Origin: Microbacterium sp. T2.11-28
GTDB taxonomy: Bacteria > Actinomycetota > Actinomycetes > Actinomycetales > Microbacteriaceae
DNA length: 64,000 nucleotides
Direction of reading: 5' to 3'
NCBI RefSeq assembly: GCF_950097975.1
Contig: NZ_CATNHF010000023.1
Coordinates: 186,001-250,000 of the forward strand
Part shown: positions 7,436 through 14,863 of the stretch, in pieces
Numbering within the stretch: the stretch's first letter is position 1
How the letters are laid out: each line of letters starts with the position of its first letter
The notes under the pieces: generated by a model
The model's input: only the letters and a program-made list of their open reading frames with translations
Database searches by the model: none
Told to the model about the DNA's origin: nothing
Program-made: the position numbers and the translations under genes

Positions 7436-8640
7436 ACGGGCAGCGACGGAGAAGCGGCGAGATCCTCGCGTGGGCGCTGCTGCGCATCCGGCGGGGCACC
7501 CAGCGCGCCGCACCGATGGTCGCCGCGCTTGCGACGACCCTGCTGGTCGCCGCGCTCGGGGGCCTCGCCTGGAACCTCCAGGCGACGATCGCCAGCGACC
7601 TCGTCGACGGCAGTCTCGCCGTCATCGACGTGGGCGCCGACGCCGCAGACGCGCGCCCGCTGACCGCCACGGCGCTCGGCGCCATCGCCGAGCTCGAGGG
7701 CGTCCGCTCCGTCGAACCGGCACTCGACGGCGCGTCGCTCTACGCGGCCGACGGGGGATGGGTGCTCCCGATCGCGGCGTTCCAGGCGTCCCAGCCGCCA
7801 CCGGGCGTGACGGAGCCGCCGGGGCCGGGTGCCTTCCTGGCACCCGCCCGGGCGCAGGGCGCCGACTTCGCCGCCCGCGTGGGGGAGCAGCTCGACCTCG
7901 AGATCACCACCCGGACCGGAGCGGAGGAGGGGGCCTCGACCCCGATCGCCCTCACGCTGTCCGGCGCGTACGACCCGGCCTGGCAGGTCTACGGACCCGG
8001 AGTGGCCCTCCTGTCGTTCGAGACCGCGCTGGAGATCGTGGCCGCTCGCGAAGGCATGACGCCGGAGGGCTACCTCGAGAGCGCCGGCGTCGTCTCGGCG
8101 CTCGTCGTGGCGCGCAGCCCTGCGCAGGTGGGCCCGCTCACCGCGGAGCTCCGCGCGCTCGGTTTCGCGGCGAGCCCCCTCGCGGACCGGCTGGGGCGAC
8201 TCCCCGCCGTCTTCACGCTCCTGCCCCTCGCGGCCGGCGTCGCCGCCGGGCTGGGCCTCCTCATCCTGCTGGCGTCAACGGCCACCGGCATCGCGACCAT
8301 GGTGCGGGGGCAGGTGCGCGACCTCGCCCTGCTGCGCGTCAACGGCTGGAGCGTCGCCGACATCCGCCGCCTCGTCGTCGCCGAGAGCGTCCTGGCGACA
8401 GTGGGGGGAGCGCTCACCGGAGGGGTCCTCGCGGCCCTCGCGACACCTCTCGTCGCGTCCGCCGCCGCGGAACTCCTCGGCAGCGATCCGGGGATCGCCG
8501 CGCTCGCGTGGCGCCCGGCGGTCGTCTCGGTGGTCGTCGTCCTCCTGAGCGTCGGCGCGAGCGCCGTGGTCGCACGCCTGGCCGCGCGTCGCTCGCTGCG
8601 CACCGACCCGTACCTCGTGATCGGCCGGGACGGAGCGTGA
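7432..8640 (+). CDS. FtsX-like ABC transporter permease
   Basis: A 402-residue permease with the MacB/FtsX topology: one helix near residues 28-48 ('VAALATTLLVAALGGLAW'), a large extracellular domain of about 210 residues, then three helices. The C-terminal part contains the family segment 'VRGQVRDLALLRVNGWSVADIRRLVVAE', which couples to the ATPase. ATG overlaps the ATPase stop (ATGA, 7432-7435). It has a single four-helix unit, so it should dimerise. The extracellular domain has an ordinary 'LEGVRSVEPALDG' start as in MacB periplasmic domains. It closes the operon, and the next gene has its own promoter. Function as exporter, or as mechanotransmission partner for the lipoproteins, is inferred. 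Confidence 0.88.
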   Translation: MNGQRRRSGEILAWALLRIRRGTQRAAPMVAALATTLLVAALGGLAWNLQATIASDLVDGSLAVIDVGADAADARPLTATALGAIAELEGVRSVEPALDGASLYAADGGWVLPIAAFQASQPPPGVTEPPGPGAFLAPARAQGADFAARVGEQLDLEITTRTGAEEGASTPIALTLSGAYDPAWQVYGPGVALLSFETALEIVAAREGMTPEGYLESAGVVSALVVARSPAQVGPLTAELRALGFAASPLADRLGRLPAVFTLLPLAAGVAAGLGLLILLASTATGIATMVRGQVRDLALLRVNGWSVADIRRLVVAESVLATVGGALTGGVLAALATPLVASAAAELLGSDPGIAALAWRPAVVSVVVVLLSVGASAVVARLAARRSLRTDPYLVIGRDGA

Positions 8641-8690
8641 CGACCCCGTTCCCCCGGCGCCGCGGTCGGCCTCCGCCGGGCCGGCTCGGG

Positions 8691-8696
8691 TAGCGT
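8691..8696 (+). promoter_or_regulatory. -10 box TAGCGT, leaderless
   Basis: TAGCGT lies seven bases before GTG 8704, the spacing expected when transcription starts at the start codon. Confidence 0.6.
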
Positions 8697-8703
8697 GAGC
8701 GGA

Positions 8704-9783
8704 GTGAGTGAACCCGCCACGACCGCCGATCCGTCTCCCTCCCGCGTGCGGGCGCACGCCGACGGCAGCGTCGGTCATCTGACCCTCGATCGGCCCGAGG
8801 CGATCAACGCGCTCGATCTCGCGATGATCCACGAGATCGATGCAGCGCTCGACCGGTGGGAGCGCGACCCCGACATCCAGGTGGTACTGCTCGACGGTGC
8901 GGGCGAGCGCGGATTCTGCGCCGGAGGTGACGTGCGCGGCCTGCACGCGCAGATCGTCGCGGGCCGTGCCGACGAGACCGCGACCTTCTTCCGCGCGGAG
9001 TACGCGCTGAACGCACGGCTCGCCGAGTTCCCCCGCCCGATCGTCGCGATCGCGGACGGCATCACGATGGGCGGCGGGATCGGCCTCGCCGGCCACGCCG
9101 CCGTACGAGTGGTGACGGAGCGCTCGAAGCTCGCCATGCCCGAGACCCGGATCGGCTTCACCCCCGATGTCGGCGGATCCTGGCTCCTGGCCCGCGCCCC
9201 GGGCCGGACGGGCGAGTACCTCGCGCTCACGGGTGCGACGATGGACGCCGCCGACGCGATCTACGCGGGCTTCGCCGACCACCTCGTGCCGTCCGAGCGC
9301 CTCGGCGACCTCCACGACGCCCTCGTCACCCGCGCCGACCCGCACACCCCGACCGAGCTGGTGCTGCTGTTCGACGAGACCGCGCCCGCCTCGGCGCTGG
9401 AGGCGGCACGCCCGTGGATCGACGACGCGTTCTCGGCCGCCACGGTGGCGGAGATCATCGACCGGCTGCGCGAACGACCCGAGGCCGACGCGCGGGCGAC
9501 GGCCGACACGCTCTCGGCGCTGGCCCCCGCGGGCTTGGCGGTCACCCTGGCCGCGGTGCGGTCGGCGCGAGGGCTTCCCGGTCTGCGGGCGGCGCTGGCG
9601 CAGGAGTACGGCTTGGTGATGTGGTTCGCGACCAGCCAGCCCGACCTCGTCGAGGGCATCCGCGCCCAGCTGATCGACAAGGACCGGTCGCCGGTGTGGA
9701 ACCCGCCGACCCTCGCCGAGCTGCCGTCCGACATCGGCGCCCAGGCGCTCGCGTACCGGCCCGACGTGGCGCTCTGGAGCTGA
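8704..9783 (+). CDS. 3-hydroxyisobutyryl-CoA hydrolase-type crotonase
   Basis: A 359-residue crotonase-fold enzyme of the longer class whose members hydrolyse 3-hydroxyisobutyryl-CoA in valine breakdown. Visible signatures are 'RGFCAGGDVRGLH' (first oxyanion loop), the stretch 'ALNARLAEFPRPIVAIADG', 'TMGGGIGLAGHA' (second oxyanion loop) and 'PETRIGFTPDVGGSW'. The length of about 350 residues separates it from ordinary 260-residue enoyl-CoA hydratases. I chose GTG 8704 because a TAGCGT -10 box precedes it by seven bases; GTG 8695 is in frame but lies inside that box. The next gene follows after three bases. Other acyl-CoA substrates cannot be excluded. Confidence 0.85.
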   Translation: MSEPATTADPSPSRVRAHADGSVGHLTLDRPEAINALDLAMIHEIDAALDRWERDPDIQVVLLDGAGERGFCAGGDVRGLHAQIVAGRADETATFFRAEYALNARLAEFPRPIVAIADGITMGGGIGLAGHAAVRVVTERSKLAMPETRIGFTPDVGGSWLLARAPGRTGEYLALTGATMDAADAIYAGFADHLVPSERLGDLHDALVTRADPHTPTELVLLFDETAPASALEAARPWIDDAFSAATVAEIIDRLRERPEADARATADTLSALAPAGLAVTLAAVRSARGLPGLRAALAQEYGLVMWFATSQPDLVEGIRAQLIDKDRSPVWNPPTLAELPSDIGAQALAYRPDVALWS

Positions 9784-9786
9784 ACC

Positions 9787-10743
9787 GTGTTCGACAGCCC
9801 CCTGTCCGCCTCGGCGTACGAGGTCCTCGCCGTCGCGCCCGACGTCGATGAGGAAGGGCTCCGGCGCGCCTACCGCCTGCGGCTGCGCCAGACCCATCCC
9901 GACACCGGCGGCGACGCCGCACTATTCGTGCAGGTGCAGCGGGCGTGGGAGCTGATCGGCACGCCGGAGGCGCGGGCCGCCTACGACCGCGGGCACGGGT
10001 TCGGCGACGCGCCGCGGTCGTTCGCCCCGGGAGGTGCCGGCGGCGCGGGCGGCGAGGCCCCCACGTGGCGCCCGCCGTCGGCCGCAGCCGACACGCGCCC
10101 CCGCGCCCGCTCGTTCGGGCAGCCCGGAGGCTGGCGCCGCGAGCGCTACCTCACGCTGATGCGCGAGTGGGTGGGCCGCGGGGTCGCGCTCGAGAACCCC
10201 TACGATCCGGCGCTCGTGCGCACCGCCCCGCGTGAGCTGCGACGCCTCCTCGCGGACGCCCTCGCCGAGGAGGCGACCGCGCGGATCGTCGGCGATCTCG
10301 GCATGGGCTACACGGTGTGGCACGACGTGGCCGCGGACCCCCGCGAGCCCGACGCGAAGCTCGATCACATCGTGCTCGGTCCGAGCGGGCTGTACTCCGT
10401 GCTCTCGGAGGACTTCGGCGGGCCGGTGCGCACCCGTCGTGGCGAGCTGATCGGCGACGCCGTCGGCCGGGGCGCCCCCGTGGCATCCCTCGTGGCCCGC
10501 ACGCGCGCGGTCGGACGCGCCGCGCGCGTGAAGTTCAGCGGTGCGCTCGTGGTGCTGCCCGACGACGACGTCACGACCGCCATCGAGGAGCTCGGCCGGG
10601 TGCGCGGGATCGCCGTCGCGGTGGTGTCGCGCTCGGCGCTGGCGACCGTGCTCCGCCGCGGCGTGCAGGGCGCCCGCGAGATCGGCGGCAACGAGCTCTT
10701 CGACGTGCGCACCCGGCTGCAGCAGACCGTCCGCTTCGTCTAG
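9787..10743 (+). CDS. J-domain protein with NERD-like C-terminal region
   Basis: A 318-residue protein that begins with a complete J domain (residues about 10-75) including the HPD tripeptide in 'RQTHPDTGGD', which stimulates DnaK ATPase. A Gly/Pro/Ala linker follows. The rest (about 110-318) has strands 'LDHIVLGPSGLYSVLSEDFGG' that resemble a NERD (nuclease-related) domain core, but the usual catalytic Gln-x-Lys after that strand is not visible, so it is probably inactive or only distantly related. The GTG start has GGAG eight bases upstream and lies three bases after the crotonase, so both may be on one transcript. It is not a classical DnaJ, because there is no zinc-finger region. Its client is unknown. 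Confidence 0.8.
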   Translation: MFDSPLSASAYEVLAVAPDVDEEGLRRAYRLRLRQTHPDTGGDAALFVQVQRAWELIGTPEARAAYDRGHGFGDAPRSFAPGGAGGAGGEAPTWRPPSAAADTRPRARSFGQPGGWRRERYLTLMREWVGRGVALENPYDPALVRTAPRELRRLLADALAEEATARIVGDLGMGYTVWHDVAADPREPDAKLDHIVLGPSGLYSVLSEDFGGPVRTRRGELIGDAVGRGAPVASLVARTRAVGRAARVKFSGALVVLPDDDVTTAIEELGRVRGIAVAVVSRSALATVLRRGVQGAREIGGNELFDVRTRLQQTVRFV

Positions 10744-10768
10744 CGCCCGCGGCGGCTTCCCCCTCCGC

Positions 10769-10850
10769 GAGCCGACACGCTTTTGCCGAGCCGACACGCT
10801 ACGCACCGCATGGAGCGTGTCGGCTCGGCGAAAACATGTCGGCTCGGCGG
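10769..10850. repeat. Nested inverted repeat, REP-like or terminator
   Basis: A perfect 16-bp inverted repeat (GCCGAGCCGACACGCT at 10785-10800 with its complement at 10814-10829, 13-nt loop) is flanked by TTTT/AAAA and by a second imperfect pair of GAGCCGACA arms (10769-10780 and 10836-10850). The four related arms form a nested cruciform between the J-domain gene and the SLC13 gene. It may terminate transcription or be a mobile palindromic element. Confidence 0.7.
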
Positions 10851-10887
10851 AACGAGGGAGGCACCGGTGGCGGGGTGCCTCAGCGCC

Positions 10888-10893
10888 TAGAGT
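10888..10893 (+). promoter_or_regulatory. -10 box TAGAGT, leaderless
   Basis: TAGAGT lies six bases before ATG 10900 with no ribosome binding site between, which supports a leaderless message. Confidence 0.6.
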
Positions 10894-10899
10894 CGGGGC

Positions 10900-12495
10900 A
10901 TGGACCCGGCAGCCTGGACGTTCGTCATCCTCGGCGCCGCCGTCGTCGCCTTCGTGAGCTCGCGGATCCCGCTGGCGGTCGTCGCGCTGGGGGTCGCCGT
11001 CGCGCTGTGGGCGACCGGGGTGCTCACGCTCCCCGAGGCGCTCGCCGGCTTCGGCGACCCCACGGTGCTGTTCATCGCGAGCCTCTTCGTCGTGAGCGAG
11101 GCGCTGGATGCCACGGGGGTCACCGCATGGCTCGGCCACCAGGTCATCACCCGGGCGGGGACGGGACGTCGCACGCTCACGGTGATCGTGGTGCTGCTGG
11201 CCGCCGCGCTCTCGGCGTTCATCAGCATCAACGGCGCGGTCGCCGCCCTGTTGCCGGTCGTGGTGGTCGTCGCGGTGCGGGCGGGGATCGTGCCGTCGAA
11301 GATGCTCATCCCGCTCGCGTTCGCGGCGAGTGCGGGATCGCTCCTGACGCTCACCGGCACGCCCGTGAACATCGTCGTCTCGGATGCCGCGGCCGCCGCC
11401 GGCGGGCGGGCGTTCGGCTTCTTCGAGTTCGCACTCGTGGGCCTTCCGCTGGTCGTGCTGACCACCGTCGTGGTCGTGCTCCTCGGCGACCGGCTCCTGC
11501 CCGTCCGGGTGGCCGAGCGCCTGCTGTCGGCCGCACCCGACCCGCGCGACCACGCCCGCGTGCTGCGCTCCTCGTACGACGTCGACCTCGACACCGGGAC
11601 GCTCTTCAGCGCGCGGGAGGGCGCCCTCGAAGTGCTCGTGGCTCCGCGGTCGCCGCTGATCGGCCGCACGGTGTGCGCCGGGATGACCACACGCGACGAG
11701 AACCTCGTGATCCTCGCGCTGCGCCGCGGCGAGGAGGATGGCCCCAACGCGTCCCGCGGCACCGCGGTCGCCGGCTCGCTGACCCTGCGCGCCGGAGACG
11801 CGGTGCTCGTGCAGGGACCGTGGGACGCGCTCGAGCGCTATGCCGCCTCGCCCGACGTGATCGCCGTCACGCCGCCCCAGTCGCTGCAGCGCGCGGTCCC
11901 GCTCGGAAGCGGCGCCCGACGCGCCCTCGTCATCCTCGCCCTCATGGTCGTCCTCCTCGCCACCGGAGCCGTCCCGCCGGTCGTGGCCGGGCTCCTGGCG
12001 GCGGGCGCCATCGTGCTCACCCGCGTGCTGACGGTCCCGCAGTCCTACCGCGCGATCTCGTGGACGACCGTCATCCTCATCGCGGGCATGGTGCCGCTGT
12101 CGTCGGCGTTCGTGACGACCGGTGCCGCCGGGATGATCGCGGACCGCGTGCTCGGCGTCATCGGCTCGGCGTCGCCGCATCTGGCCCTGCTCGTGCTGTG
12201 CCTGCTGACCATGGTGCTCGGCCAGTTCATCTCCAACATCGCCACCGTGCTGGTCGTGGCGCCGATCGCGGTGGCCGTGGCCGCCGAGCTGGACGCCAGC
12301 GTGCTGCCGTTCATGATGGCGATCACGGTGGCCGGGGCCGCCGCGTTCCTCACGCCGATCGCGACCCCGGTGAACCTCATGGTCATGCAGCCCGGCGGCT
12401 ACCGGTTCGGCGACTACTGGCGGCTGGGGCTGCCGCTCATGGCCGTGTTCCTGGCGGTCGCGGTGCTCTACGTCCCGCTCGTCTGGCCGTTCTGA
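10900..12495 (+). CDS. SLC13/ArsB-type permease with a TrkA-C domain
   Basis: A 531-residue inner-membrane transporter of the ion transporter superfamily. The two halves each carry a family re-entrant motif: 'ASAGSLLTLTGTPVNIVVSD' in the first and 'TPIATPVNLMVMQPGGY' in the second. The short signatures LTGTPVN and TPIATPVN are typical of SLC13-type sodium/anion symporters. Between the halves, at about residues 240-320, lies a soluble RCK/TrkA-C regulatory domain ('LVAPRSPLIGRTV...LRAGDAVLVQGPWDAL'). The substrate (di/tricarboxylate, sulfate or similar) cannot be decided from the sequence. It is read from its own leaderless promoter and ends 42 bases before the convergent carboxypeptidase gene. 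Confidence 0.85.
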   Translation: MDPAAWTFVILGAAVVAFVSSRIPLAVVALGVAVALWATGVLTLPEALAGFGDPTVLFIASLFVVSEALDATGVTAWLGHQVITRAGTGRRTLTVIVVLLAAALSAFISINGAVAALLPVVVVVAVRAGIVPSKMLIPLAFAASAGSLLTLTGTPVNIVVSDAAAAAGGRAFGFFEFALVGLPLVVLTTVVVVLLGDRLLPVRVAERLLSAAPDPRDHARVLRSSYDVDLDTGTLFSAREGALEVLVAPRSPLIGRTVCAGMTTRDENLVILALRRGEEDGPNASRGTAVAGSLTLRAGDAVLVQGPWDALERYAASPDVIAVTPPQSLQRAVPLGSGARRALVILALMVVLLATGAVPPVVAGLLAAGAIVLTRVLTVPQSYRAISWTTVILIAGMVPLSSAFVTTGAAGMIADRVLGVIGSASPHLALLVLCLLTMVLGQFISNIATVLVVAPIAVAVAAELDASVLPFMMAITVAGAAAFLTPIATPVNLMVMQPGGYRFGDYWRLGLPLMAVFLAVAVLYVPLVWPF

Positions 12496-12537
12496 CGGAC
12501 GACGGCGGTCGCGACGACGACGCGCCGGAGGCGCCGG

Positions 12538-14085
12538 TCAGGACGACGAGCCGGCCAGGCCGAACAGCTCGAGCGGATGGGTGAAGCGCCACCAGGCGTC
12601 GGGCTCGCCGAGAGCGGCGGTGAGGGTCACGTCGGTCGACGCGGAATCGAGCGGGCCGGCGAGGGTCATGGTGCCCACGACGTCTCCCGCAGCGCGCGCG
12701 TCACCCAGCTCGAGCTCGGCCGAGCCGGTCGCGCCCGCGCCGTCCCACAGGAGCACCGACGCGTCGGCCGCCGTGACGATGCCGGCCGTCGTGCCCCAGG
12801 CGGTCGTGACGCTCCCGACGCGCGTCCCGGCGGGGATCGTCTGGCGCACCGACGCCTCGGCGGCGATCTGGTCGAGCAGCGCCGCGGTCTCGTCGGCGCG
12901 CAGCTGCTCGGTCGGCTGCCCGACGACGGCGGCGTAGACCCGCACCGTCGTGTCGCCCGCCGCGACGTCGCGCGCGGCCAGGAGGTTGTAGTGGCCGAAC
13001 AGCCCGCCGGTCTTGATCCCCACGACGGTGTCGTCCGACAGCAGCGGGTTGGTGTTGTCGATCTCCCCGGCGCCCGGCAGCTCCGCGGTGCGGGTGGCGA
13101 CGATCTCGGCCACGACGGGGTCGGCGAGGGCGACCTCGCCGAGGCGGACGAGCGAGGCCGCGTCGGCCGTGTTCCCGCGATCGATGCCGGTGGGCTCGAC
13201 CACGGTGATCCCCTTCAGCCCGTGCGCGTCGAGCCACTCGCGCGCGGCGGCGGCGAACTCCTCGTCGGTGGGCCAGAACTCCCGCACGAGCATGTCGGCG
13301 TAGTTGCCGGCCGAGGCGATGAGCGCCCCCTGCATCAGCTGGTAGCGGGTGAGGGTCTCCCCGACGGGCACATCGATGGCGGACTCGCCCCGTCCGAGGA
13401 AGCTCCAGTAGTCGACACGGTCGGCGTACGCGATCTCGCGCGCGGGACCCTCCTCGCCCTCGGCGATCGGATCCTGGTCCTGCACCATCAGGACGGAGAC
13501 CAGCTTGGTGATGCTCGCCATGGCGTCCACGTCGCCCGACGATGCCTCCACCGTCGTGACGCCGCCGATGCCGACGGCTCCCAGGCCCTCGGCGGGCCAG
13601 GAGATCTCGGTGTCCGGTGCGCGCACCGTGGGAGCCTCGGCGGGGGCGGCCGCCGGGGCCACGTTGTCGAGGGTCCACAGCTGGGTCGCCGCGGTGTAGC
13701 CGCCGACGAGGGCGAGCACGATCGCCAGGACGACGAGCGCGGGCACGACGGAGCGCCGCCGCCGCGCGGGAAGGAGGTCGGGCAGCACGGGGACGTACGG
13801 GCTCGTCGCCGCCGTCAGGTCTCCGGGTGCGCGTCGGAGGCCGACCGCGTCGTCGTCGACCCACGCGAGCGCCACCGGTCGCGCGGGAACGGCACGCTCC
13901 GCCGAGGAGGGTTCTGCCGGAACGGCCCTCGCGGCCGGGACGGGTGCGGCCGGGACGGTTTCGGCCGGAATCGGTTCGGCAGCGGCCGGGACGGCGGGGA
14001 TCGGCGCCGATTCGGTGCGCGCGCGCTCCTGTGCCTGGGCGCGCATCTCGCGCCGCGACGTGGGGGGTGCGTCGGACGAACTCAC
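12538..14085 (-). CDS. D-alanyl-D-alanine carboxypeptidase (peptidase S11)
   Basis: A 515-residue membrane-anchored penicillin-binding protein that trims D-Ala from peptidoglycan pentapeptides. Residues 1-110 are a Pro/Ala/Glu-rich cytoplasmic region, 112-136 a single membrane helix ('VVPALVVLAIVLALVGGY'), and the remainder the extracellular domain. Active-site motifs are SITK (191-194), SAGN (258-261, aligned with SxN) and KTG (358-360) in 'VGIKTGGLFGHYN'. The usual glutamate before the SxxK helix is in a divergent 'MASITKLVSVL' context. The start is GTG 14085, because a TACGTT box sits seven bases upstream. The long cytoplasmic N-terminal segment is unusual for S11 enzymes, which generally carry a cleaved signal peptide, and may bind cell-division or wall-synthesis partners. 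Confidence 0.85.
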   Translation of the reverse strand: MSSSDAPPTSRREMRAQAQERARTESAPIPAVPAAAEPIPAETVPAAPVPAARAVPAEPSSAERAVPARPVALAWVDDDAVGLRRAPGDLTAATSPYVPVLPDLLPARRRRSVVPALVVLAIVLALVGGYTAATQLWTLDNVAPAAAPAEAPTVRAPDTEISWPAEGLGAVGIGGVTTVEASSGDVDAMASITKLVSVLMVQDQDPIAEGEEGPAREIAYADRVDYWSFLGRGESAIDVPVGETLTRYQLMQGALIASAGNYADMLVREFWPTDEEFAAAAREWLDAHGLKGITVVEPTGIDRGNTADAASLVRLGEVALADPVVAEIVATRTAELPGAGEIDNTNPLLSDDTVVGIKTGGLFGHYNLLAARDVAAGDTTVRVYAAVVGQPTEQLRADETAALLDQIAAEASVRQTIPAGTRVGSVTTAWGTTAGIVTAADASVLLWDGAGATGSAELELGDARAAGDVVGTMTLAGPLDSASTDVTLTAALGEPDAWWRFTHPLELFGLAGSSS

Positions 14086-14092
14086 GCACTCC

Positions 14093-14098
14093 AACGTA
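14093..14098 (-). promoter_or_regulatory. -10 box TACGTT, leaderless
   Basis: On the minus strand TACGTT ends seven bases before GTG 14085. Confidence 0.5.
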
Positions 14099-14115
14099 CC
14101 CCGGCGCCGGCTGAC

Positions 14116-14121
14116 TATACT
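14116..14121 (+). promoter_or_regulatory. -10 box TATACT of the thiamine transport operon
   Basis: A consensus-like TATACT lies a few bases before the TPP aptamer, placing the transcript start near 14128. Confidence 0.6.
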
Positions 14122-14132
14122 CATCGACAGAA

Positions 14133-14220
14133 CCACGGGAGTCCGGTGAGCCGGGCTGAGAGGAAGCGATCCACGCTTCGACCGTCGAACCTGATCCGGA
14201 TCATGCCGGCGCAGGGAGGA
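14133..14220 (+). promoter_or_regulatory. TPP riboswitch (THI element)
   Basis: The conserved TPP aptamer blocks appear in order: a CACGGGAGTCC start, GGGCTGAGAGG (14153-14163), then CCTGATCCGGATCATGCCGG (14190-14209) and CGCAGGGAG. The 3' edge of the aptamer runs directly into the GGGAGGAG ribosome binding site of ykoE, so ligand binding probably hides that site (translational control). No terminator hairpin with a T-run is seen between the aptamer and the gene. It regulates uptake of a thiamine-related compound. Confidence 0.93.
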
Positions 14221-14226
14221 GAACAC

Positions 14227-14856
14227 ATGCACGCGTCCGCGTCCACATCCACCGTCCGTCCCGTCGCAGGGAGTCGCTTCCGCTGGCGCGTCGTCGACAT
14301 CGTCGTCGCCAGCGTCCTCGGCGTCGCCTCCGGTCTGATCTTCTGGGCGTGGGGTCTCGGCTACGTCGGCCCCAAGCTGCTGCTGGAGCCGCTCCTGCCG
14401 GGGCTCCAGGGCCTGCTCGACGGGCCCTGGCTGTTCGCCGGCGTGCTCGGCGCGCTGATCATCCGCAAGCCGGGCGCCGCGCTCTACACCGAGACGGTTG
14501 CCGCGGTGCTGTCGGCGCTCGTGGGCAACCAATGGGGCGGCTTCCTCACCATCGAGGCCGGGCTCGTCCAGGGACTGGGCGCGGAGCTCGTCTTCCTGCT
14601 CTTCCTCTACCGGGCGTGGACGCTGCCGGTCGCCGTCCTCGCCGGCGCGGGGGCGGCGCTGGCCGGAGGGATCAACAACCTGCTGCTGTGGTGGCCGGGC
14701 GCCGATCTCACCTTCATCGTCGTCTACCTCATCAGCACGATCGTCTCGGGGGCGGTGATCGCCGGCGCTCTGTCGTGGGTGCTCGCCCGAGGACTCGCGT
14801 CCACCGGCGCGCTCGACCGCTTCGCCGCGGGGCGCGAGCGACGCGAACGCGTCTGA
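14227..14856 (+). CDS. ykoE: ECF transporter S component, thiamine/HMP type
   Basis: A 209-residue membrane protein with about five or six helices that matches the YkoE family, the substrate-binding subunit of an energy-coupling-factor transporter for thiamine or hydroxymethylpyrimidine. Segments such as 'VLGVASGLIFWAWGLGY', 'WLFAGVLGALIIRKPGAAL' and 'GNQWGGFLTIEAGLVQGLGAEL' follow the family. The TPP riboswitch immediately upstream and the following double ATPase and T component confirm the assignment. The ATG at 14227 follows AGGGAGGAG. Precise substrate (thiamine or HMP) is not resolvable. The basic tail 'RERRERV' faces the cytoplasm. Confidence 0.92.
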   Translation: MHASASTSTVRPVAGSRFRWRVVDIVVASVLGVASGLIFWAWGLGYVGPKLLLEPLLPGLQGLLDGPWLFAGVLGALIIRKPGAALYTETVAAVLSALVGNQWGGFLTIEAGLVQGLGAELVFLLFLYRAWTLPVAVLAGAGAALAGGINNLLLWWPGADLTFIVVYLISTIVSGAVIAGALSWVLARGLASTGALDRFAAGRERRERV

Positions 14857-14863
14857 CGCGGCG

